Positions 33,058 through 40,465 of a stretch of 64,000 bases of DNA are shown one piece after another. This DNA is from VAZQ01 sp036557665 (GTDB lineage Bacteria; Pseudomonadota; Alphaproteobacteria; Rhizobiales; Xanthobacteraceae). The translations under genes were made by a program, and so were the position numbers. The stretch's first letter is position 1, and every line of letters starts with the position of its first letter. The notes beneath the pieces are model-generated. The model did not search any database. It was not told where the DNA came from and worked only from the letters and a program-made list of their open reading frames with translations. The stretch covers positions 124,001 to 188,000 of the forward strand of contig DATBHG010000070.1 in assembly GCA_036557665.1 (NCBI GenBank), in the 5' to 3' direction.

Positions 33058-34179
33058 TCATACGGCCACGCCAGCGTAAGGGCGCTCGTCGATGAACTTG
33101 GCCATGCCGGATTTGACACCGTGCTTCCCAAGCTCCTCGAGATAAATCCTGTGGATGCGCGGGTCCTGGTGCTCGTACTCGATCTGGCAGCCGCCGTCCT
33201 TGACGCTCACGTCCATGCCGGTGAAGACGCGGCGTTTGTCCGTAGTGAAGGGGTAGCGCAGGCTGCCGAAGGCGACGGCGAGATAGCGCGCCGGGTCGCG
33301 CGCGGTATTGAAATGCTGGTGAAGCATCTGGTCGGGCGGCGCGAATACCCAGCCGTGCTTCCAGTCGATGCGCACGAAGTCCTTGTCGCCTTCGTACCAC
33401 AGCAACGAGAAGCCATGCCCGGTGACCGCGAAAACGTGGAAATCGGGGCCGTGCCGATGCGCCTTCTTGTAGGTGCCGACCGGCATCTGGGACGTGTGCG
33501 CATGCATGGTGCCGTCGGCCAGGATGAACATCATGCTCGAGCCGCCTGCGCCCCGCTGCTCCCACGCCTTGAGCTCGAACCCGGCGAGATCGGGAACGAA
33601 ATTGGTTTCCCACATGTTGCGGCCGGGCCGCACCGGGATGAACTCGCCCTCGCCGCTGAAATACCTGGCTGCGCCCTGGCGCTCCGGGAAGTCGAACGCG
33701 TTGTCGAATACGAACGAATCGCTGTGGAAGAGGTTGAGCATCATGGCGAGATTGTTGGTCGAGGCGAGCCTCGCTCGCTCGCGGCCGCTCGAATTGAAGT
33801 GCTGATAACGGGCATTGAGCGGCAGAGCGAAAAGACTCTTCGGACCCCATTCGAAGCTGTGCTTGCGGCCATCGCTTGTCTCGATCGTGGTATTGCCGTG
33901 CCCGGAGAGCACGTACACGACCTCCTCGAACAGGTGCTTCTGCGGCGAGGTCTTCCCCCCGGGAGCAAGGTCGAGCACGAAGATCGAGACGAAGTCGCCA
34001 CGTCCTTTGACGTGGACGATTCCGCCGCAGGTGTCGAACCGCGCCCAGGGCGCCGTCGGTACGCTGAGGAGATCGACCCCGAAATCCTCGGTTATGGGGA
34101 CGCCCTCGTTGATCGCCCAGCCGGCATAGGGATCGAGCAGCATCTTCGGGTGGGGAAGGTCGGTGAGGGGCTTGTTCAT
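33058..34179 (-). CDS. double-cupin domain protein, possible metal-dependent dioxygenase
   Basis: 373 residues with two cupin barrels. The first spans about residues 60-140 (SPQKHLFEEVVYVLSGHGNT), the second about 215-330 (KKAHRHGPDFHVFAVTGHGF with a His-x-His-type metal site, then MLHQHFNTARDP). Double cupins of this size include gentisate-type ring-cleaving dioxygenases, but the exact subfamily is not recognisable to me. It is divergent from a decarboxylase/aldolase/dehydrogenase set and precedes the eutA-like gene. Aromatic ring metabolism would fit the neighbours; this is inference. Confidence 0.8.
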   Translation of the reverse strand: MNKPLTDLPHPKMLLDPYAGWAINEGVPITEDFGVDLLSVPTAPWARFDTCGGIVHVKGRGDFVSIFVLDLAPGGKTSPQKHLFEEVVYVLSGHGNTTIETSDGRKHSFEWGPKSLFALPLNARYQHFNSSGRERARLASTNNLAMMLNLFHSDSFVFDNAFDFPERQGAARYFSGEGEFIPVRPGRNMWETNFVPDLAGFELKAWEQRGAGGSSMMFILADGTMHAHTSQMPVGTYKKAHRHGPDFHVFAVTGHGFSLLWYEGDKDFVRIDWKHGWVFAPPDQMLHQHFNTARDPARYLAVAFGSLRYPFTTDKRRVFTGMDVSVKDGGCQIEYEHQDPRIHRIYLEELGKHGVKSGMAKFIDERPYAGVAV

Positions 34180-34266
34180 GGGGCACCTGCTGCCTGGGAT
34201 ATCGCTCTCCGGTTAGCATGCGGCAGTTGATATGGGCCAGAGCCGCAGTCATAGGGCGCGCGGTAT

Positions 34267-34296
34267 GTAGGGGCGGGTTTGAAACCCGCCCCCTAC
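34267..34296. repeat. GTAGGGGCGGG-type hairpin
   Basis: GTAGGGGCGGGTTTGAAACC with its inverted completion CGCCCCCTAC forms a 13-14-bp stem with almost no loop. It lies in the divergent promoter region between the cupin gene and the decarboxylase-like gene. Similar hairpins are at 40426-40453 and 52134-52160. Confidence 0.85.
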
Positions 34297-34371
34297 AGTC
34301 GAAGACGAGCCGCGGGTTTCGGTGTTGCAGATCGCGTGCTAAGGCCGGACGAGCACCGGGGAAGCTCATCC

Positions 34372-35349
34372 ATGGCCAGGCTGCCGCTGTCGTTCGCGTG
34401 CGGGCTCTACGATCGCATGCAGGCGCTCTATACCGGCGATGTCCGCCCCGACGGGATCGAGCTCAATTTCATCGCCATCGATCAGCCGCGGCCGATCTTC
34501 GATCGCATGTCGGGCGGTGAGGAGTTCGATGTTGCGGAATATTCCAGCTCGGAATTCGTGCAGCGCTTCGCGAGCAAGCAATGTCCGTTCGTGGCGCTTC
34601 CGGTCTTTCCCTCCCGGGCGTTCCGCCATGGCTTCATTGCGACTCACCGCAAAGCCGGCATCAACAAGCCGAAGGATCTCGAAGGCAAGCGCGTAGGCGT
34701 GCCGCTCCTCACCATGACGGCGGCGATCTACATCAATGGCCTCCTGCAGCACGAATACGGCGTAGACCTCGGAAAGATTCAATGGGTGCAGGGCGCCATG
34801 AACACCGCGGGCGCCCATGGCAGTCCCACCGTTCTGCCTTTGCTCAAGCCGGTGTCGATCGAGCAGAACCGCGCCGACAAATCGTTGAGCGATCTGATCG
34901 AGGAGCGCGCGGTTGATGCCACCCTGGGCACGAGCCTGCCCGAGGCGGTGCGCACCAACCCCGATGTGGTGCGGCTGTTTCCAAACTATGTGGAGCTGGA
35001 GAAGGACTACTACCGGCGCACCAGGATCTACCCCATCATGCACTTGGTTGCCATCCGCAAGCGGGTCTACGAGCGCTACCCGTTTGTCGCAAGCAGCCTC
35101 TACAAGGCGTTCTGCGAGTCCAAGCGGATCGCGCTGGAGAAGATGTTCAACCTGCGGGCACTGCGCTACATGACTCCCTTTCTGATGCGCGACATCGACG
35201 AGATCTACGAGCTGTTCGATGGCGATCCCTGGCCCTATGGCGTCGAGCCGAACCGGCCGACGCTGGAAGCCTTCGTCGGCTATCTGCAGGATCAATCGTT
35301 GATTGCGGCGCCCGTGCCGGTGGATGATCTCTTCGTGCCAACGTATTAG
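34372..35349 (+). CDS. 4,5-dihydroxyphthalate decarboxylase-like protein
   Basis: 325 residues with a periplasmic-binding-protein fold but no signal peptide, as in the Pht5-type 4,5-dihydroxyphthalate decarboxylases. Typical stretches: LSFACGLYDRMQALYTGDVRPDGI, EFDVAEYSSSEFVQRF, FPSRAFRHGFIATH, LEGKRVGVPLLTMTAAIYINGLLQHEYGV (in parts) and RTRIYPIMHLVAIRKRVYE. It may decarboxylate an aromatic dicarboxylate, or be a relative with another ligand; annotators also call such proteins ABC substrate-binding proteins. The class II aldolase gene follows by 9 bp. Start ATG 34372 fits the family. Confidence 0.8.
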   Translation: MARLPLSFACGLYDRMQALYTGDVRPDGIELNFIAIDQPRPIFDRMSGGEEFDVAEYSSSEFVQRFASKQCPFVALPVFPSRAFRHGFIATHRKAGINKPKDLEGKRVGVPLLTMTAAIYINGLLQHEYGVDLGKIQWVQGAMNTAGAHGSPTVLPLLKPVSIEQNRADKSLSDLIEERAVDATLGTSLPEAVRTNPDVVRLFPNYVELEKDYYRRTRIYPIMHLVAIRKRVYERYPFVASSLYKAFCESKRIALEKMFNLRALRYMTPFLMRDIDEIYELFDGDPWPYGVEPNRPTLEAFVGYLQDQSLIAAPVPVDDLFVPTY

Positions 35350-35358
35350 GGTGCAAGC

Positions 35359-36129
35359 ATGAGCACGATCGATACGCTCGTCCGGGATCTCGTCATCGCC
35401 AACCGCATTCTGGCGCGCGAGGACGTGGTGGATGCGTATGGACATGTAAGCGTGCGCAACCCGGAAAATCCGCGGCACTTCTTCCTCTCGCGCTCGCGCG
35501 CGCCGGATCTGGTCGAGCCCGCGGACGTCGTCGAGCTCGGTCTCGACGGGCAGCCCGTGCGCGAGGAGAAACGCGCGCTCTATCTGGAACGGTTCATTCA
35601 TGCCGCCATCCTGGAGGCGCGCCCGGAGATCAATGCGGTCGTGCACGCGCACGCGGAGGACATTCTGCCGTTCGGGATCGCACCGGAGACACCGCTGCGT
35701 CCGGTCATTCATTCCGGCAGCTTCATCGGAGCGCACGTGCCGGTGTGGGACATCGCCGACAAGTTCGGCGACACCAATCTTCTGGTGACCAACATCGAGC
35801 AGGGGCGGGATCTCGCCCGATGCCTAGGCGCAGACAACGTGGCGCTCATGCGGGGACACGGCTTTGCTTCCGCCGGGCGCTCGCTCATCGAGGTCGTGCG
35901 CATATCTGTCTATCTGCCGCGCAACGCGCGCGCTCTGCTGCGGGCCAAACAGCTGGGCGGCGAGATCAAATTTCTCTCGCAGGGCGAGATCGATGCCCGC
36001 AATCGCGGCTATAGCCCGTACTCGACGGAAACCTGGCGGGCCTGGGAATACTGGGCCAACAAGGCCGGCTGCGGGCACATGCTGAGCAAGCCCGCGGCCC
36101 CGCATGCGCATGAGCATAAAAGGGAGTGA
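35359..36129 (+). CDS. class II aldolase/adducin-family protein
   Basis: 256 residues with the zinc-binding histidines of the family in VVHAHAEDILPF (near residue 95) and RGHGFASAGRS (near 165), and the phosphate/substrate loop YGHVSVRNPENP near 27. The family includes fuculose-phosphate aldolases and also 3,4-dihydroxyphthalate decarboxylases. Being 9 bp downstream of a dihydroxyphthalate-decarboxylase-like gene, a decarboxylase role is conceivable. It ends in a histidine-rich tail (HAHEHKRE). Confidence 0.88.
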   Translation: MSTIDTLVRDLVIANRILAREDVVDAYGHVSVRNPENPRHFFLSRSRAPDLVEPADVVELGLDGQPVREEKRALYLERFIHAAILEARPEINAVVHAHAEDILPFGIAPETPLRPVIHSGSFIGAHVPVWDIADKFGDTNLLVTNIEQGRDLARCLGADNVALMRGHGFASAGRSLIEVVRISVYLPRNARALLRAKQLGGEIKFLSQGEIDARNRGYSPYSTETWRAWEYWANKAGCGHMLSKPAAPHAHEHKRE

Positions 36130-36140
36130 CCGCCCAACGC

Positions 36141-36285
36141 GACTATGCCCGGGTGAAGCCGGGCTCGACCCGCGCATCCATCTCCTTCGTCGAATGTAGA
36201 GTCCGATCAAGCGATGGGTTGCACTGGACCGCGGGCTTGCCCGAGGTGCAGAAATGTAATGTGCCTCAAGCCCGCGCATGACAAA
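36141..36285. repeat. degenerate GCCCGGGTGAAGCCGGGC-type palindromic element
   Basis: Begins GACTATGCCCGGGTGAAGCCGGGCTCGACCC with GCATCCATC and ends with CTCAAGCCCGCGCATGAC, an inverted arrangement like that at 23138-23225. It fills the gap between the aldolase and boxD-like genes and stops just upstream of the boxD ribosome site. Confidence 0.55.
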
Positions 36286-36298
36286 CGAGGAGGCTTCA

Positions 36299-37870
36299 AT
36301 GCCCGCGGAAGCGCTGGAAAGCTACCTCTCGGAGCGCTGGGAACGCGGCGCAGGCATCGAGACCAGGCTCGGCGATCCAGTCCGAGGCGACGAGCTTGCG
36401 ACGGTTTCCGCCAACGGGCTCGATCTTGCCGGGGCTCTCGCATATGCGCGCCGGAACGGGCAAGGCAGCTTGCGCGCCATGAGCTATGGCCAGCGTGCCA
36501 AGCTGCTCGGGGGAGTTGCCGATGTGCTCGTTGCCAACCGCGCCCGCTACGAGGAGATTGCGATCGCCAATTCCGGAAACACCAAGGCCGATGCGGCAAT
36601 CGACATCGACGGTGGAATTGGAACGCTGAAATATTATGCCCGGCTGGGCTCGGGTCTGGGCGACGCCCGCATGCTGCTGGACGAAAAGCCGGTGCGGCTC
36701 GCCAAGGCCGAGAACTACCAGGCTGCTCATCTGCTCCTGCCGCGGCGCGGCGTTGCCGTCCATATCAACGCATTCAATTTCCCGAGCTGGGGGCTGTGGG
36801 AGAAGGCTGCCGTGTCGCTGCTCGCGGGTGTCCCTGTGCTTGCCAAGCCCGCTTCGGCAACGGCACTGCTTGCGCATGCGATGGTCAGGGACGTGATCGC
36901 GGCCAAGACGCTCCCCGAAGGCGCCCTGAGCCTCCTCTGCGGCTCGGCCGGCGATCTCCTTTCGGCGCTCGGCTCGCAAGATGTGGTTGCCTTCACCGGC
37001 TCGGCCGATACAGCGGCGCGCGTGCGCGGCCATCCCAACGTGATCGCGAAGAACGTGCCGGTGAACATCGAGGCGGACAGCATCAATGCAGCGGTGCTGG
37101 CGCCCGGGACCTCGCCGGCAAGCGCCGCCTGCGGCGCGTTCCTGCGCGAAGTCGTGCGCGAGATGACGATCAAGGCGGGGCAGAAGTGCACCGCCATCCG
37201 GCGCATTTTTGTGCCGAGCGAGCAGGCAGGTCCCATCACGGACGCGCTTGCGGAGAAGCTCAAGGCAATCAGGCTGGGCGATCCGCGGGAGGCGGATACG
37301 CGCATGGGCCCGCTCGTTACGCGCGCCCAGCAGCAGGCTGTCCTGGACGGCGTGGGGCGGCTCGCGGTCGAGGCCTCAATTGTTTGCGGCGGAGAGGCGC
37401 CGCGGCTTGCCGGCATCGACGCGCAGAAGTCGGCCTTCGTCGCGCCCACGCTGATGCGGGCAAAGGGAGGCGCGACCTCACAAGCCGTCCACGAGGTCGA
37501 AATATTCGGCCCCGCCGCGACGGTGGTGCCCTATCGCGATCTGGAGGATGCCTGCGCCCTCGTCGCGCGCGGAGGGGGCTCGCTGGTCGCCTCCGTCTAC
37601 GGGGAGGACAAGGATCTCTTGCTGCGTATGATCGCCGAGCTCGGCGCAGGCCATGGCCGGATCCTTGCCGTCGATCCCGCGATTGCCGCCGCGCACACCG
37701 GGCACGGCATTGTCATGCCCCAGTGCAATCACGGCGGCCCGGGGCGGGCGGGCGCGGGCGAGGAGCTCGGCGGCAGCCATGGCCTGCGTTTCTATCATCA
37801 GCGGCTCGCGCTGCAGGGCTCCAGCGATCTTCTGGGCAGCATGCAGGCGCAGGCGGCCAGCATGCACTGA
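36299..37870 (+). CDS. boxD: 3,4-dehydroadipyl-CoA semialdehyde dehydrogenase BoxD-like / PaaZ aldehyde dehydrogenase domain
   Basis: 523-residue aldehyde dehydrogenase. Catalytic cysteine in KAGQKCTAIRRIFVP (near residue 290) and glutamate in NVPVNIEADSINAA (near 255); the Rossmann region VAVHINAFNFPSWGLWEK is near 158. It resembles the N-terminal ALDH domain of PaaZ but lacks the MaoC hydratase domain, which matches BoxD of the aerobic benzoyl-CoA epoxidation pathway. BoxA, BoxB and BoxC are not in this window, so the substrate may be a related CoA-linked semialdehyde. GAGGAGG lies 6 nt upstream of ATG 36299. Confidence 0.82.
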   Translation: MPAEALESYLSERWERGAGIETRLGDPVRGDELATVSANGLDLAGALAYARRNGQGSLRAMSYGQRAKLLGGVADVLVANRARYEEIAIANSGNTKADAAIDIDGGIGTLKYYARLGSGLGDARMLLDEKPVRLAKAENYQAAHLLLPRRGVAVHINAFNFPSWGLWEKAAVSLLAGVPVLAKPASATALLAHAMVRDVIAAKTLPEGALSLLCGSAGDLLSALGSQDVVAFTGSADTAARVRGHPNVIAKNVPVNIEADSINAAVLAPGTSPASAACGAFLREVVREMTIKAGQKCTAIRRIFVPSEQAGPITDALAEKLKAIRLGDPREADTRMGPLVTRAQQQAVLDGVGRLAVEASIVCGGEAPRLAGIDAQKSAFVAPTLMRAKGGATSQAVHEVEIFGPAATVVPYRDLEDACALVARGGGSLVASVYGEDKDLLLRMIAELGAGHGRILAVDPAIAAAHTGHGIVMPQCNHGGPGRAGAGEELGGSHGLRFYHQRLALQGSSDLLGSMQAQAASMH

Positions 37871-37881
37871 CCTGGGCGTGG

Positions 37882-38172
37882 TCAAAAATTCCCACCCGAC
37901 CATGGCCGGCGTGAACTGTGCCGGATGTGGAGAATCTCGATGGTCTCGTCGATGATGCGGTAGAAGATTTTATACCTGTATCGTCTGACGACTCTCACGC
38001 GTATGTCGGGATGCTCTGCTCGCTGAGAGGCTTCCGGGTGGTCCGCGATGAATTGGACCCCGGCGTAAATCGCTTTCACGACATTGGCGGCGCTACTCGG
38101 GCTTCGCTCATTGAGGTAGTACCAGATGCTTTCGATATCTCCGCGCGCACGCGGAGTATATCGTATTTTCAT
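37882..38172 (-). CDS. ParE/RelE-superfamily toxin
   Basis: 96 residues: MKIRYTPRARGDIESIWYYL at the start, VRVVRRYRYKIFYRIIDETIEILHIRHSSR towards the end (in parts), typical of ParE-type toxins that poison gyrase or act as mRNA interferases. The start overlaps the antitoxin stop by 4 bp (ATGA), the classic antitoxin-first order. The cognate promoter should lie before 38402. Confidence 0.9.
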   Translation of the reverse strand: MKIRYTPRARGDIESIWYYLNERSPSSAANVVKAIYAGVQFIADHPEASQRAEHPDIRVRVVRRYRYKIFYRIIDETIEILHIRHSSRRPWSGGNF

Positions 38173-38402
38173 AGGACGCCGTACTTCTTCCAGAAGGCGT
38201 CCATCTCATCATCTGGCACAAACTCGCCGCGCTTGGCTTGCGCCAATCCCTCCAGGACCGCAGCGCGCTCCTCGTCGCTCATTACATAAATTCCCGTCCG
38301 TCGCGCTTCTATCTCGCGGGCCGCTTCGACAAGCTCTTCCTGATCTTCTTCCGGCCAGGACCGGATGCTGTTCAAGACGGAATTGATTTGTTCTTTTGTC
38401 AT
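38169..38402 (-). CDS. antitoxin of the ParE-type toxin
   Basis: 77 residues, acidic and helical: MTKEQINSVLNSIRSWPEED, then ERAAVLEGLAQAKRGEFVPD and DEMDAFWKKYGVL. The C-terminal EGLAQAKRGEFVPDDEMDAFW is typical for antitoxins that wrap ParE-like toxins. ATG 38402 gives the usual length; the frame is open to 38516 but that lies over a glutamine synthetase remnant on the other strand. Local base composition is visibly more AT-rich than the neighbours, consistent with transfer. Confidence 0.85.
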   Translation of the reverse strand: MTKEQINSVLNSIRSWPEEDQEELVEAAREIEARRTGIYVMSDEERAAVLEGLAQAKRGEFVPDDEMDAFWKKYGVL

Positions 38403-38489
38403 GCTTGCACCAAGGAAGCGAATCTTATCCGGGAAAGCCGAAAATTCAAGTGTCGCGGAAATGTCAGCGCGTCGGGGCGACGACTGTCT

Positions 38490-38610
38490 GTCCGAAGGTT
38501 TCGGACCCACATTCATCGACTATTATCTGCGCATCAAGGACACCGAGGTCGCGCGCTATCAGTCCGAAGTGACGGAATGGGAGCAGCGCGAATATTTCGA
38601 GCTGTTTTAG
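38490..38610 (+). pseudogene. C-terminal remnant of glutamine synthetase
   Basis: About 37 codons encode FGPTFIDYYLRIKDTEVARY and SEVTEWEQREYFELF, then a stop. This strongly resembles the extreme C-terminus of type I/III-like glutamine synthetases of Hyphomicrobiales (pattern YYLxIKxxExxRFxxEVTxWExxEY). No upstream part of the enzyme is present: the frame runs leftwards into the toxin-antitoxin promoter region. It is probably the relic of a gene lost when this locus was rearranged. Confidence 0.75.
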
Positions 38611-38772
38611 TGAGCGAGCATGCCGCCTTCGTCACCGGAAGCTCGATCTGCTAACTGCCGGACATGCGCTTACGATGCCCCCCGCGACGCGCAACCACCT
38701 TGACCGGAGGCAGAATACAGGCTGGCCCGCGCAGCTGAATTACCGACTTGCGGGCGCGCCGGACTGAGGGAC

Positions 38773-39225
38773 CTATCTGGCGGCGGCCGTTGCCGAGGGA
38801 CAGGTGGGATACATGGCTGCGAGCTCGCGGCCAGTGAGAAACATCATGCGCGGCGTGAGACCGCCGCGCTCCTTGATCCAGAGGCGCACCCGCTCGGGAT
38901 AGATGTCCATCAGCAGCTTGGTGGCAGCCTTGCTGGTCACCGGACGCCCATCCTCGCCCGGGTTCCAGGCCGCATGAAAACCGAGCTTGGCGCGCGGAGT
39001 GACGCAGATGCGGTCATGCGGGATGACCCCGAGCACCATGGTGCAGGCGGAAAAGCATGGACCATCGATGATCACCCGCTCGCCGGAATCCTTCAAAGCG
39101 GTGAGGTGCTCGAGGTAGGGCCCGATCTGCCCACCCGGGTCGGCAACGATTCGGACGGTAGCCTGTGCAGTTGTCATCGTCAGCGCCGCCATCACGGCGC
39201 CGGCCAGGACCGCAGCAATTCGCAT
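38773..39225 (-). CDS. periplasmic protein of unknown function with crotonase-like pattern
   Basis: 150 residues with a signal peptide (MRIAAVLAGAVMAALTMTTA, cleavage after AQA). The stretch RVIIDGPCFSACTMVLGVIP near residue 47, followed by RAKLGFHAAW, recalls ClpP/crotonase-fold proteins in which a GxSxx-type loop precedes a helix; here GPCFSAC carries a serine between two cysteines. A protease-like role is a guess. GGGGGA lies 5 nt upstream of ATG 39225; the longer open frame to 39495 overlaps dgcA and is not used. Confidence 0.7.
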   Translation of the reverse strand: MRIAAVLAGAVMAALTMTTAQATVRIVADPGGQIGPYLEHLTALKDSGERVIIDGPCFSACTMVLGVIPHDRICVTPRAKLGFHAAWNPGEDGRPVTSKAATKLLMDIYPERVRLWIKERGGLTPRMMFLTGRELAAMYPTCPSATAAAR

Positions 39226-39329
39226 GCTTTTCCCCCACCCCTTGAACCACGGCGCTCGCGATTTTCCCCAACGAGCGCCGCCCCATGCGAATATCTGAAA
39301 ACCAAATGTGTGATAAATAAGGAAAAGCC

Positions 39330-40321
39330 CTATCCCCAGAGCGCCTTGGCCGGAGGATAGACGTGGTTTTCGGTGTAGCGAAGCCCATTTCGCCGATCGC
39401 GGGCGAGCAGAAGCGGCCCGTCGAGGTCCACCACGGCCGCCCTTTGCGCCACAATCATGGCAGGGGCCATTGCGAGCGACGTCGCCACCATGCACCCCAC
39501 CATGAGCGTCAGGCCAAGCCGTTCGGTCTCCCGGGCGGTCGCGAGCGCTTCGGTGAGCCCGCCGGTCTTGTCGAGCTTGATGTTGATCGCGTCATACTTG
39601 CCGACCAGCGCCGGGAGCGATGTCCGCGCGTGGGCGCTCTCGTCGGCGCACACCGCGATCGGCCGCGCCACACGCCTGAGCGCATCGTCGCGATCCGCCG
39701 GCAAGGGCTGCTCGACCAAGGTGACCCCGGCCTCCGCGCAAGCCGCGAGGTTCTGCTCCAGAACGTCCGTCGCCCAGCCTTCATTGGCATCTGCAATCAG
39801 TTGCGCATGCGGCGCCGCATGGCGGACGGCGGCTATTCGCTCCGGATCGCCGGAAGCGCCCAGCTTGATCTTCAGCAACGGGCGCCGGGACGCTGCCGCA
39901 GCGCGTTGCGCCATCTCCTGCGGTGTGCCGAGCGAGATGGTGTAGGCCGTCATCAGCGGCTTCGGCGGGCCATCGCCCAGAAGCTCGTGCACGGGTCTGC
40001 CCGCACGTTTGGCCTCGAGATCCCAGAATGCGCAGTCGAGGGCATTGCGTGCTGCTCCCGCGGGCATCGCGCTCTGGAGGCCGGCGCGATCGAGACCGCG
40101 CGCGAGCTCGGGAGCCATCGCCTTGATTTCCTTTGCTACGCCGGCAACGGTCTCCCCATAGCGGGCATAGGGGACGCACTCCCCGCGCCCGCGATGACCC
40201 CCACAAGACAATTCCGCCAGCACCACCACTGCTTCATCCTTGGCGCCACGGCTGATGACGAAGATCCGGCGATCGGCCAGCGTTCGACACGGACCGACAA
40301 GGCCAGGCCGGGACGGCTCAT
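39330..40321 (-). CDS. dgcA: N-acetyl-D-glutamate racemase / dipeptide epimerase DgcA-like, with apparent 1-base frameshift
   Basis: Enolase-superfamily protein of about 330 residues. The second half shows the metal and catalytic residues: LLKIKLGA (KxK), LIADANEGW, VEQPLP, VCADES and INIKLDKTGG. The single open frame starts at 40394 with an N-terminus foreign to the family. In the neighbouring frame, ATG 40321 with GGAAGG 6 nt upstream encodes MSRPGLALSVRVERWPIAG, exactly the expected start, and the two join at about 40265 as ...IAG/IFVISRGAKDEAVV. One base therefore appears to be missing near 40262-40268. Either this is a sequencing error or the gene is newly inactivated. Confidence 0.85.
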
Positions 40322-40425
40322 TGCCGACCTTCCGGGCCTGGGTTAAGAGCGCAGCCCATCGCGCAGGAGCCGTGACGATGTCTCGACCGGGCACTCCAGC
40401 ACGGCCAGCCGTGCGATGGTTGGGC

Positions 40426-40453
40426 GTAGGGGCGAGGCACGCCTCGCCCCTAC
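40426..40453. terminator. GTAGGGGCGAGG hairpin after the giant coiled-coil gene
   Basis: GTAGGGGCGAGGCACG followed by CCTCGCCCCTAC makes a perfect 13-bp stem. It lies 13 bp after the stop of the minus-strand giant gene and before dgcA, a good place for transcription termination or mRNA end protection. Same family as 34267-34296 and 52134-52160. Confidence 0.65.
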
Positions 40454-40465
40454 AGAGAATATTGC

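Noticed and set aside
37882..40394. Prophage or integrative element around the toxin-antitoxin pair
   Set aside because: No integrase, transposase, phage gene or flanking direct repeats could be seen; only a gene remnant and slightly different composition.
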